DNA of 30,238 nucleotides, from the NCBI GenBank assembly GCA_016777645.1, contig JADHRC010000004.1, forward strand, positions 1-30,238, read 5' to 3'. Below the pieces are notes generated by a model. The model saw only the letters and a program-made list of their open reading frames with translations. It was not told the DNA's origin and did not search any database. Below are positions 16,221-24,488 of the stretch, piece after piece (position 1 is the stretch's first letter; the number at the start of each line of letters is the position of its first letter). The position numbers and the translations under genes are program-made. The DNA comes from Alphaproteobacteria bacterium. Its GTDB lineage: Bacteria; Pseudomonadota; Alphaproteobacteria; Puniceispirillales; Marisalimonadaceae.

Positions 16221-17141
16221 ATGACTATAAATTTAGGACTAGAAGGTAAGGTTGCTGTTGTAACTGGTGCTGGTGGTGGAATTGGACGTGAGATTGCTTT
16301 AGCGCTAGCCAATGAAGGAGTATCAATTGTAGTTAATGATATTGGCGTATCTTTGACTGGTGAGGGTGGATCAGAATCACCTGCCCAAGAGACAAGTGGC
16401 CTTATAACACAAAAAGGTGGGAAAGCAGTTATAAGCAATGAAACAGTCTCCTCGTGGGATAGTGCTCAATTGATTATTAAAAAAGCAATAGATAGTTTTG
16501 GTAAAATTGATATTGTGGTAAATAATGCTGGTATATTAAGAGACACTATATTCCATAAAATGGATCCCTCCGACTGGGAAAATGTAATTAACGTACATCT
16601 AAATGGGAGTTTTTATGTAAGTAGAGCAGCTGCGCCATATTTCCGTGAACAAAACTCTGGTGCGTTTGTTCATATGACTAGTACATCTGGATTAATTGGT
16701 AATTTTGGTCAAGCTAATTATTCAGCAGCCAAATTAGGTATTGCCGGATTATCAAAATCTATCGCACTAGATATGGGTAGGTATAATGTTAGGTCAAATT
16801 GTATAGCTCCATTTGCTTGGAGCAGAATGACAAATTCTATTCCATCTAACACAGATGCAGAGAAAGAGAGAGTGGAAAGACTGAAACAAATGACACCTGA
16901 AAAAAATGCTCCTCTTGCCGTATTTTTAGCATCAGAAGCAGCAAAAGAAGTTAGTGGACAAATTTTTAGCGCAAGATTGAATGAACTTTTCATTTACAAC
17001 CAAAACCGACCTATAAAAAGTATTCATTCTGATAATGGATGGACAGCTAAAGAAATTGCTCAAAGAGCTTATCCTGCTCTTAAAAGTTCAATGACTCCAA
17101 ACGATAGAAGTGGTGACGTTTTCAGTTGGGATCCTGTCTAA
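16221..17141 (+). CDS. SDR-family dehydrogenase (3-hydroxyacyl-CoA dehydrogenase-like)
   Basis: A short-chain dehydrogenase with the cofactor loop TGAGGGIG at 15-22, NNAG at 101-104, and the catalytic Ser154, Tyr167 and Lys171 (GQANYSAAK). The start (GLEGKVAVVTGAGGGIGREIALALANEG), an Asp at position 40 ending the second strand (VVND, favouring NAD), and an insertion after it (GVSLTGEGGSESPAQE) resemble the hydroxyacyl-CoA dehydrogenase part of the peroxisomal multifunctional enzyme type 2. It is 306 residues, with a C-terminal extension (from about 235) beyond the minimal SDR core. CAGGAA lies upstream of the ATG, and TATAAT elements occur at about 16190-16200. The stop overlaps the convergent gph stop by 4 bp. 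The exact substrate is undetermined; fatty-acid or related acyl-CoA oxidation is the likeliest role. Confidence 0.85.
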   Translation: MTINLGLEGKVAVVTGAGGGIGREIALALANEGVSIVVNDIGVSLTGEGGSESPAQETSGLITQKGGKAVISNETVSSWDSAQLIIKKAIDSFGKIDIVVNNAGILRDTIFHKMDPSDWENVINVHLNGSFYVSRAAAPYFREQNSGAFVHMTSTSGLIGNFGQANYSAAKLGIAGLSKSIALDMGRYNVRSNCIAPFAWSRMTNSIPSNTDAEKERVERLKQMTPEKNAPLAVFLASEAAKEVSGQIFSARLNELFIYNQNRPIKSIHSDNGWTAKEIAQRAYPALKSSMTPNDRSGDVFSWDPV

Positions 17142-17800
17142 TTTATCTTAAATAAAGTAGTAATATCCCTCATATTTTCGAGGGTATAATTTGCTCCTAA
17201 TTCATTTATATTAATGTCAGTATAGCCACCAGCAATAACTGCTGATTTAATATTAGCTGCTTTTGCAGCATTAACATCATTTAAGGTATCACCAACCATT
17301 AAATAAGATTTTTTAATAGACTTAAATTGTTGCATAGCAAGTATTAACATGTCTGGTTTGGGTTTTAATGGAACATTATCTCTAGCACCAATAACCACAC
17401 TAAAATATTTTTTTAAATTCATTTGATCGATTAATCTTTCAGTAACAAATTGTCTTTTGTTAGTACAAATACCCATAGGAACATTTTTTTTATAAAAAAA
17501 TTCAAGTGTTTCTTTTACGCCAGCCATTAAACTGCTGTATTTGTAAGGTTGTTCTGAATAATTTTGTCGGTAGTCTTTATAAACTAATTCGTATAAACTC
17601 TCATTGCCTCCACAATAATCTACAACCCTCTTTGATAGAGACAGCATTCCTTGACCAACAAAAGTTTGAAGTTTTGTTTCTGAAATTGGATTTAAATTAT
17701 ATTTACTCAAAGTTTTAACAATTGCATAATGCATGTCTGGAACTGAATGTACCAAAGTTCCATCAAGGTCAAAAATAATATTATAATTTTCAACTATCAT
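17138..17800 (-). CDS. gph: HAD phosphatase, probable phosphoglycolate phosphatase
   Basis: A HAD-superfamily phosphatase of 220 residues with motif I FDLDGT (Asp11, Asp13), motif II CTNK (Thr113), motif III KPKPD (Lys148) and motif IV GDTLNDV (Asp171, Asp175), plus the small helical cap typical of Gph. Phosphoglycolate phosphatase clears 2-phosphoglycolate formed by RuBisCO oxygenation or DNA repair. The gene starts 2 nt after the rpe stop, an arrangement also known from E. coli (rpe-gph) and from cbb operons. It is the last gene of the eight-gene minus-strand unit. Other HAD phosphatases have the same motifs, so the substrate rests partly on context. Confidence 0.88.
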   Translation of the reverse strand: MIVENYNIIFDLDGTLVHSVPDMHYAIVKTLSKYNLNPISETKLQTFVGQGMLSLSKRVVDYCGGNESLYELVYKDYRQNYSEQPYKYSSLMAGVKETLEFFYKKNVPMGICTNKRQFVTERLIDQMNLKKYFSVVIGARDNVPLKPKPDMLILAMQQFKSIKKSYLMVGDTLNDVNAAKAANIKSAVIAGGYTDININELGANYTLENMRDITTLFKIN

Positions 17801-17802
17801 TT

Positions 17803-18462
17803 TTAAACTTTACTTCGAAGAATATTAATATTTTTTTTATAATTTTCTAATTCTTCTCCTTTAAAAACTGCAGAACCAGCGACTAATACATTTGCACCCG
17901 CATCTATAACTTTGAAAGCTGTTTCATCATTTATGCCTCCATCAACTTGAACTTTAATATTCCTCGGTCCAATTAGATTTCTAACTGATTTAATTTTGTC
18001 TAACGAAGTGCTTATAAATTTTTGTCCTCCAAAACCAGGATTAACACTCATAATAAGAATTAGATCTAACTTATCTAAAACAAATTCTAGGCCAGATATA
18101 GATGTTCCGGGATTAACAGCAACACCGGCTTTACATCCTAATTCTCTAATACGAGTAAGAGTGCGATCTAAATGGGGAGTAACTTCTTTATGAACAGTGA
18201 TTATATCAACTCCAGCTGAAGCATATTCTTCTAAAAAATCATCCGGGTTAGTAACCATTAAATGAGCATCAAATGGTTTTTTAGAAAACTGTCTTATTGA
18301 TCGGATAACGGGAGCTCCAAATGTAAGGTTAGGAACAAAATGACCGTCCATAACATCCAAATGAATCCAGTCGGCCCCAGCCATATCAATGGCTTGTATT
18401 TCCTTTCCCAAGTTAGAAAAATTTGCTGATAATATTGAAGGTGCTATTATTACATTAGTCAT
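17803..18462 (-). CDS. rpe: Ribulose-phosphate 3-epimerase
   Basis: Rpe interconverts ribulose 5-phosphate and xylulose 5-phosphate in the pentose phosphate pathway. The TIM-barrel signature is complete: APSILSANF at 7-15, HLDVMDGHFVPN (His34, Asp36) at 34-45, FDAHLMV with His67, SVNPGFGGQKF around 139-149, and QVDGGIN with Asp174. At 219 residues it is of normal length. It lies 43 nt downstream of gap and 2 nt upstream of gph. TGGAA near the ATG may serve as the ribosome-binding site. Confidence 0.96.
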   Translation of the reverse strand: MTNVIIAPSILSANFSNLGKEIQAIDMAGADWIHLDVMDGHFVPNLTFGAPVIRSIRQFSKKPFDAHLMVTNPDDFLEEYASAGVDIITVHKEVTPHLDRTLTRIRELGCKAGVAVNPGTSISGLEFVLDKLDLILIMSVNPGFGGQKFISTSLDKIKSVRNLIGPRNIKVQVDGGINDETAFKVIDAGANVLVAGSAVFKGEELENYKKNINILRSKV

Positions 18463-18505
18463 TGTTTTTTCTATTCCAGAAAAACTGTAAAGTTCAAAAT
18501 TAAAC

Positions 18506-19513
18506 CTAAATAGTTTTACTAATCGCTATAGCAGTGTCTGACATTCTATTAGAAAAACCCCACTCGTTATCATACCAACTCAGAACTCTAACGAAAGTAT
18601 TATCCATTACTTTTGTTTGGTCTATGTGAAAAATAGAGGAATGAGGGTCATGGTTAAAATCACTTGAAACAAGACACTCATTAGTAAAACCTAAAATATT
18701 TTTTAGATTGCCCTGGGCTTCTTGTTTAATAATATTATTTATTTCTTCAACTGAAGTTGATCTGCTTGCATTAAATTTAAAATCTACTACTGATACATTT
18801 TGTGTAGGAACTCTTATTGACACTCCATCTAATTTGCCATTCAACTCTGGCAAAACAAGTCCGACAGCTTTAGCCGCTCCGGTAGAGGTTGGTATCATAT
18901 TGCCCGCTGCAGCTCTAGCTCTGTAAAGGTCTGAGTGCATGGTATCTAAAGTAGGTTGATCACCAGTATATGAATGTATTGTTGTCATAAAACCTTGTGT
19001 AATTCCAACACCATTATTCAATGCCATTGCAATTGGTGCCAAACAGTTTGTTGTGCATGAAGCATTAGAAACAACCAAATGATCACTAGTTAATTTATTA
19101 TGATTAACTCCATAAACTACAGTCAGATCAGCACCATTTGTTGGAGCAGATACCAAAACTCTCTTAGCTCCAGCTTCAAGATGCATAGAGGCTTTTTCTC
19201 GGCTTGTAAAAATACCGGTACATTCCATAGCAATATCAACATCAAGCTCCTTCCATGGTAATTCTTTTGGGTCCCTAATTGAAGTTACTTTTATTGGACC
19301 AGTACCAACATCTATATTACTTCCATCAACTTTCACATTTGATGGGAACCTTCCATGAACTGTGTCGTATCTTAATAGATGAGCATTGGTTTCCACGGGT
19401 CCTAGATCATTGATACCAACTACTAAAATGTCTTGTCTATTTGATTCAATTATTGAACGTAAAATATTTCTTCCTATTCTACCAAAACCATTTATTGCAA
19501 CACGAACAGTCAT
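18506..19513 (-). CDS. gap: Glyceraldehyde-3-phosphate dehydrogenase (type I)
   Basis: GAPDH interconverts glyceraldehyde 3-phosphate and 1,3-bisphosphoglycerate. The Rossmann motif INGFGRIGRN is at 7-16, the catalytic cysteine Cys153 in SNASCTTNCLAP and its partner His180 are present, and the WYDNEWGFSNRM signature lies near the C-terminus. An Asp follows the second strand (GINDLG, Asp36), which usually indicates NAD preference. I place the start at the ATG at 19513 (335 aa): AAAGGA stands 6 nt before it, and the family starts right at this point. An in-frame GTG at 19528 would put five residues, including the ribosome-binding site itself, into the protein. It follows pgk closely. Confidence 0.96.
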   Translation of the reverse strand: MTVRVAINGFGRIGRNILRSIIESNRQDILVVGINDLGPVETNAHLLRYDTVHGRFPSNVKVDGSNIDVGTGPIKVTSIRDPKELPWKELDVDIAMECTGIFTSREKASMHLEAGAKRVLVSAPTNGADLTVVYGVNHNKLTSDHLVVSNASCTTNCLAPIAMALNNGVGITQGFMTTIHSYTGDQPTLDTMHSDLYRARAAAGNMIPTSTGAAKAVGLVLPELNGKLDGVSIRVPTQNVSVVDFKFNASRSTSVEEINNIIKQEAQGNLKNILGFTNECLVSSDFNHDPHSSIFHIDQTKVMDNTFVRVLSWYDNEWGFSNRMSDTAIAISKTI

Positions 19514-19535
19514 TTTTTTTCCTTTCACAATTTAT

Positions 19536-20735
19536 CTAATTCTTACCTAATACTGATATAGCTGGCAACTCTATACCTTCTAGCCACTCGAGAAAAGCTC
19601 CTCCAGCAGAAGAAATATAAGTAAAATCCTCTGCAACGCCAGATTTATTAAGAGCAGAAGCAGTGTCACCTCCACCTGCTACAGTAATTAATTGATCTTT
19701 GATAGTTAACTCTGCTGCAACTTTGGCAAGAGCAAAGGTGCCTTTACCAAATGGATTAATTTCAAATGCTCCAAGTGGGCCATTCCATAAGAGTGTTTTT
19801 ATATTTTTAAAAATAGCTGTAATATTTTCAATTGTTTTAGGACCAATATCTAAAGCCATCATGTCCGAGGATATATTAGAAACATTAACAGTTTTATGAT
19901 CTGAGTTTTCTTCAAAATATTTAGATACAACAACGTCACTTGGGAGTATTAATTGACAGTTAAACTTCTTACTTTTATCTAAAATTTTTTTTGCTAAGTT
20001 AATGGCATCTCTTTCAACCATACTTTTCCCGACGTCATAACCCATTGCTAATAAAAAGGTGTTTGCCATTGCACCACCAATAATTATGAAATCCATTTTG
20101 GTTATCAAAAACTCGATAATATTAATTTTTGTGGATATTTTAGCTCCTCCTACCAACGCCGCAACAGGTTTAACCGGTAATTTGAGGACAGATGTCAAAG
20201 CCTTAATTTCCTGGTCAAGCAAAATTCCAGAAAAAGATGGTAAAAAGTTTGTGATTGCATGTAAACTTGCGTGAGATCTATGCGAACAAGAAAAAGCATC
20301 ATTAACAAAAATATCACAAGAAACTGATAAATTTCTTGCGAATTCTAAATTATTCTCTGTCTCACCTTTGTGAAACCTGAGATTTTCTAGTAGTAAAATT
20401 TCTCCAGACTGAAGATTTTTTTTTGCTTCTAAAGCACCATGGCCTATACAAGAATTACTAAAATTTACTTTAGTTTTTAAAATATCAGAAAGAACTTTCA
20501 CTAGTGGCTTTAGCGAATAAGCTTCAAAATATTCTCCATTTGGTCTTCCAAGGTGACTACAAATTACTAATTTTGAGCCTGAGTTTAATAGAAATTTTAT
20601 TGTTGGTAGTAGTCTTTTAACACGCGTTAAATCTTGGATTTTTCCATCTGATAGAGGTATATTCAAATCTGCTCTTATTAAAACAACTTTTTCTCTAACA
20701 TCCTCATCGACTATACTTTTAATGGCATTTGACAT
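19536..20735 (-). CDS. pgk: Phosphoglycerate kinase
   Basis: Pgk transfers phosphate between 1,3-bisphosphoglycerate and ADP. The N-terminal domain shows RADLNIPL and CSHLGRPNG, the interdomain region ALVGGAKISTKI, and the C-terminal nucleotide domain GGGDTASA and SSAGGAFLEWLEG. At 399 residues it has normal bacterial length. It lies 24 nt downstream of tkt, and its stop is only 22 nt before the gap ATG, so the three are surely cotranscribed. The ribosome-binding site is weak. tkt, pgk and gap in this neighbourhood are common in heterotrophic and autotrophic Proteobacteria alike. Confidence 0.97.
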   Translation of the reverse strand: MSNAIKSIVDEDVREKVVLIRADLNIPLSDGKIQDLTRVKRLLPTIKFLLNSGSKLVICSHLGRPNGEYFEAYSLKPLVKVLSDILKTKVNFSNSCIGHGALEAKKNLQSGEILLLENLRFHKGETENNLEFARNLSVSCDIFVNDAFSCSHRSHASLHAITNFLPSFSGILLDQEIKALTSVLKLPVKPVAALVGGAKISTKINIIEFLITKMDFIIIGGAMANTFLLAMGYDVGKSMVERDAINLAKKILDKSKKFNCQLILPSDVVVSKYFEENSDHKTVNVSNISSDMMALDIGPKTIENITAIFKNIKTLLWNGPLGAFEINPFGKGTFALAKVAAELTIKDQLITVAGGGDTASALNKSGVAEDFTYISSAGGAFLEWLEGIELPAISVLGKN

Positions 20736-20759
20736 TTTAAGTTAACTCTTAGGTTTAAT

Positions 20760-22748
20760 TTATTGCAATTGTTTTTTAGCTGCATTTACAACAGCCTCAG
20801 CTGTAATACCAAAATATTTATACAATTCTGAAGCAGGGCCTGAAGCTCCAAAACTATTCATTCCAATAAATGTACCCATTTCTCCAATATATTTTGCCCA
20901 ACCCATTTCAGACCCTGCTTCTATTGCTATTCGAGGACATACACCTAAGACTCTAGATTTATAATCTTCATCCTGCTTATCAAATAGTTCCCAACAAGGT
21001 AATGAAACAACAGTAGCGTTAATTCCATCTTTCTTGAGTAAACTTGAAGCCTCCATTGCTATCTCAATTTCAGATCCAGTCGCTATAATGGTTAAGTCTC
21101 TTTTTACAGAGCTTTCATATAATATATAACCTCCCCTACTGACTTTATTCTCAGTTGATTTTTCAGAACGAAACGCTTTCAAACCTTGTCTTGACAAAGC
21201 AAGAACCGTCGGTCCATGAGTTTTAAGAGCAATATCCCAGGCTTCAGCTGTTTCAACAATATCAGCAGGCCTCATAACATTTAAATTTGGAGTGGATCTT
21301 AAAATTGCCAAATGTTCGACTGGTTGATGTGTCGGACCATCTTCACCTAAACCTATAGAGTCATGAGTTAAAACATAAACCACCCTGAGTGACATTAATG
21401 CAGAAAGTCTTATCGAAGACCTCATATAATCGCTGAATACAAGAAACGTTCCCCCATAAGGTATAAAAGCTTTATGTAAAGCTATACCATTCATTATGGA
21501 ACCCATAGCATGTTCTCTAATTCCATAATGGATATAATTACCAGAAAATTTAGATGGGGTAATAGATTTCATCTGGCTTGTTTTCGTCAAGTTGGAACCA
21601 GTTAGATCTGCTGAACCACCTAACATGAATGGTATAGATTTATTAATAACCTCAAGTGTTTTTTGACTAGCCTGCCTAGTGGCAAGTGTAGGCATTTCTG
21701 CTTTCATTTGTTTAATAAAGGAACGCATTTTTTGTTCATAGGACTTAGGAATATCTCCATTTATGTAAGATTGAAATCTATTCTTTTTAGAGCTTTTATC
21801 TAAATTTTTTTCCCATTTATTATAGAGAGCTTTAGCTCTTTCAGTTGTTTTTTGCCAATCAAATAAGATTTGTTTTGGAATTTCAAAAGGCTTGTCTGTC
21901 CAACCTAATGCCTTTCTAGTTGCTGTTATTTCTTCGATACCCAAAGGAGCACCATGAGTTTTTGATGTGCCTTCTAAATTTGGCGCACCAAAACCAATCT
22001 TTGTTTTACATGAAATTAAAGATGGTTTCTTAGATTTTTGTGCATTTTCAATTGCTGATGCTATTTCCAAGTAATTATGGCCATCTATTATCTGTGTATG
22101 CCAACCAGCAGCCTTAAACCTTAAAATTTGATTTGCAGAACTTGATAAATTAGTTGAACCGTCAATAGATATTTTATTATCATCCCAAAGAACTATTAAT
22201 TTCGAAAGTTTTAGATGTCCTGAAAATTCTATCGCTTCATGACTAATTCCTTCTTGAAGACATCCATCGCCTGCTATTACATAAGTAAAATGATCAACTA
22301 GATCTGATCCAAACTTTTTTGCCATTAATTTTTCACTTAGAGCCATACCCACAGAGGTTGCTAAACCTTGACCTAAAGGCCCGGTAGTAGTTTCAATTCC
22401 CTTGGCATGTCCAAATTCAGGATGACCAGCAGTATTATAATTTATTTGCCGAAAATTTTTTATGTTTTCAATTGGCATATCCTTGTAACCCAAAAGATAA
22501 TGTAGCGCATAAAGTAACATTGAGCCGTGTCCTGCAGATAGTACAAACCTATCTCTATTAGGCCAATTTGGTTTTTCAGGATTTACATTTATAAAATCTT
22601 TAAAAAGAACAGTAGCAACATCTGCCATCCCCATTGGCATTCCAGGGTGCCCTGAATTTGCCTGTTGAACAGCATCCATTGCTAAAAACCTAATAGCATT
22701 TGCCATTAATAATGTAGGATTATTCTTGGCAACTATCTGACCAATCAT
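20760..22748 (-). CDS. tkt: Transketolase
   Basis: Transketolase moves two-carbon ketol units between sugar phosphates with thiamine diphosphate as cofactor. The 662 residues show the N-terminal ANSGHPGMPMG at 30-40 (His34), the cofactor motif GDGCLQEG at 160-167 followed by the DDNKISIDG metal segment, and LGEDGPTHQPVEHLA in the pyrimidine domain. GGAG stands 7 nt before the ATG at 22748, supporting this start over the internal Met15. It lies 80 nt downstream of fbp, the widest gap within this operon, which could hold a secondary promoter or processing site, although I see no clear box. Confidence 0.97.
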   Translation of the reverse strand: MIGQIVAKNNPTLLMANAIRFLAMDAVQQANSGHPGMPMGMADVATVLFKDFINVNPEKPNWPNRDRFVLSAGHGSMLLYALHYLLGYKDMPIENIKNFRQINYNTAGHPEFGHAKGIETTTGPLGQGLATSVGMALSEKLMAKKFGSDLVDHFTYVIAGDGCLQEGISHEAIEFSGHLKLSKLIVLWDDNKISIDGSTNLSSSANQILRFKAAGWHTQIIDGHNYLEIASAIENAQKSKKPSLISCKTKIGFGAPNLEGTSKTHGAPLGIEEITATRKALGWTDKPFEIPKQILFDWQKTTERAKALYNKWEKNLDKSSKKNRFQSYINGDIPKSYEQKMRSFIKQMKAEMPTLATRQASQKTLEVINKSIPFMLGGSADLTGSNLTKTSQMKSITPSKFSGNYIHYGIREHAMGSIMNGIALHKAFIPYGGTFLVFSDYMRSSIRLSALMSLRVVYVLTHDSIGLGEDGPTHQPVEHLAILRSTPNLNVMRPADIVETAEAWDIALKTHGPTVLALSRQGLKAFRSEKSTENKVSRGGYILYESSVKRDLTIIATGSEIEIAMEASSLLKKDGINATVVSLPCWELFDKQDEDYKSRVLGVCPRIAIEAGSEMGWAKYIGEMGTFIGMNSFGASGPASELYKYFGITAEAVVNAAKKQLQ

Positions 22749-22828
22749 CAGTTTACTCCAGAGATAATTTTAATACGAAGTACCAATAACATTTAATCTA
22801 CGAAAATTACATAAATCTTTTAAAAAAT

Positions 22829-23788
22829 TTATGATTTTTCTAAAGAGTTTCTAAATTCTATAACTTCTTCTTGCGATCCAAATATTAAAGCTGTTCTTTG
22901 ATGAATTTTTTTTACATTCAGATTTAAAATTTCAGCACTACCGTTAGTTGCCATTCCATTTGCCTGTTCAACCAAGAAAGCTATTGGGTTAGCTTCATAA
23001 GTTAAACGTAACCTTCCCTCCCTATATCTTTCTCTTGTATCAGCAGGGTATAAAAAAATACCACCTCTTATTAGAATTCTACTTGCGTCAGCAACTAGAG
23101 AACCAACCCATCTCATACCAAAATTTTTGCCCCTAATACCGTTTTCACCCTGCTGACAATTTTCAATATATTTCAACGTTGATTTATCCCAGAATCTTTT
23201 ATAAGCAGCATTAATAGCAAACTCAGAAGTTTTTTCAGGAATACTTATTTTATTAATTAATAAAAATTTTTGATCATTCTCATTTAAAGCAAATAAGTAA
23301 GTGCCCGAACCAATAGTTAAAAATAACGTAGTTTGCGGGCCATAGACAAAAAAACCAGATGATTTTTGCTGTATTCCTTTTTGTAAAAAGGCTTCTGTCA
23401 GTGGTAAATTATTTCTAGGTATTATTGAAAAAATAGTTCCTATAGTAACATTTACGTCTATGTTACTCGAACCATCTAATGGATCAGCAAGAACAATAAA
23501 CTCATGATTATTATTGAAATCAATAAACCCGTCTTGCTCTTCTGACGCATATCCAGATACTGGACAATCTCTTAAACATGTTATCAAAGCTTCGTCGGCA
23601 AATATATCTAATGGTTTTTGTAAATCGCCATCAATATTTGTATTTCCTACATTAAATTGAGCATTATTTTTATTATCTACATTCTTAATTTCATTGGATA
23701 TTTTAATAGCAGCATTTGATAAATTATTTATTATTGAGGTAATATTATTGTCAGCACAATGCTCTGACAAAAAATCTGTTAGATACAT
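22829..23788 (-). CDS. fbp: Class I fructose-1,6-bisphosphatase
   Basis: Fbp hydrolyses fructose 1,6-bisphosphate to fructose 6-phosphate for gluconeogenesis or the Calvin cycle. Class I motifs are present: the GDLQKPLDIFADE segment at about 54-66, SEEQDG at 82-87, the metal-binding ADPLDGSSN at 101-109, and the C-terminal YREGRLRLTYEANPIAFLVEQ block with the substrate-phosphate residues. The length is 319 residues. AAGGA precedes the ATG with about 9 nt spacing and overlaps the paiB stop region (11-nt gap), so the genes are tightly coupled. Placed before tkt, pgk and gap it resembles cbbF of Calvin-cycle operons, but class I Fbp is equally the gluconeogenic enzyme. Confidence 0.96.
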   Translation of the reverse strand: MYLTDFLSEHCADNNITSIINNLSNAAIKISNEIKNVDNKNNAQFNVGNTNIDGDLQKPLDIFADEALITCLRDCPVSGYASEEQDGFIDFNNNHEFIVLADPLDGSSNIDVNVTIGTIFSIIPRNNLPLTEAFLQKGIQQKSSGFFVYGPQTTLFLTIGSGTYLFALNENDQKFLLINKISIPEKTSEFAINAAYKRFWDKSTLKYIENCQQGENGIRGKNFGMRWVGSLVADASRILIRGGIFLYPADTRERYREGRLRLTYEANPIAFLVEQANGMATNGSAEILNLNVKKIHQRTALIFGSQEEVIEFRNSLEKS

Positions 23789-23799
23789 TTATAGGATCC

Positions 23800-24444
23800 T
23801 TAATTTTGTTCAGTATTCGTCTTATTGATCATAGCTTTGTATAAGAATTTTTTATTTTTTTCTAACATCTTTGTTTTTACTGAATTAAAATCCACTAACC
23901 CTCTATTCTGACTTAGTTTTGATTTTGCCATCGTTTTGATTATATCTATTTGAATTCCAATTATATTTGAAAGCTTTTCTTTTATAAAATCGTTTGGAGC
24001 ATCTTTGATTTTCCAAGGCTCACTCTCTCCAATTCGAATTTCATGGTTTTGAGTTAAATTACCAACAACTTTAAGAAGTGATTTAACATCACTTAAAAAT
24101 TTAATTTTTCCATAAAAATGTACCGATTGATAGTTCCAAGTAGGAACAACCTTATGATTCTTCTGTTTCGTTGGATACCAATTTGGACTTACGTATGAAT
24201 CCTCGGCTTTATATACAACTAAAACATCATCGTTATTGTTATTATCTTCATAAATTGGGTTGTCAATTGCTATATGACCCAAAAGTCTTTGTGGGAGGTT
24301 ATCTTTGAACTCAATTAAAAGTGGTAAGTGATTAGCTGCCAATCCTTTAGAGCTTGATGTTATCAGGGTTGCTAGAGGGAACTCCTGAATTATCCTTTTT
24401 ATTTCATTAATATCTGTTTCTCTAAAATGATCCGGTAAATACAT
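23800..24444 (-). CDS. PaiB-family FMN-binding protein / transcriptional regulator
   Basis: Matches the PaiB family (FMN-binding, split-barrel fold; PaiB was described in Bacillus subtilis as a negative regulator of sporulation and protease genes). Signature segments are YLPDHF at 2-7, ANHLP at 37-41, GHIAIDNP at 56-63, and the long SPNWYP...VPTWNY motif across about 86-105, which binds flavin in this fold. I start at the ATG at 24444 (214 aa), with GGAAG upstream at good spacing; a TTG at 24459 would extend into the ribosome-binding site. Molecular role is uncertain: regulator, flavin reductase-like enzyme or protease-related protein. It lies between pirin (44-nt gap) and fbp (11-nt gap). 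Confidence 0.85.
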   Translation of the reverse strand: MYLPDHFRETDINEIKRIIQEFPLATLITSSSKGLAANHLPLLIEFKDNLPQRLLGHIAIDNPIYEDNNNNDDVLVVYKAEDSYVSPNWYPTKQKNHKVVPTWNYQSVHFYGKIKFLSDVKSLLKVVGNLTQNHEIRIGESEPWKIKDAPNDFIKEKLSNIIGIQIDIIKTMAKSKLSQNRGLVDFNSVKTKMLEKNKKFLYKAMINKTNTEQN

Positions 24445-24488
24445 AACTTTATCTTCCAAATGATTAATCTTATTAAATATAAGTCAAT

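Noticed and set aside
19514..19528. GTG start adding five residues to gap
   Set aside because: The extension would translate the AAAGGA ribosome-binding site of the conserved ATG start.
24445..24459. TTG start of the PaiB-like gene
   Set aside because: The family begins at MYxPxHF, and GGAAG is placed correctly for the ATG at 24444.
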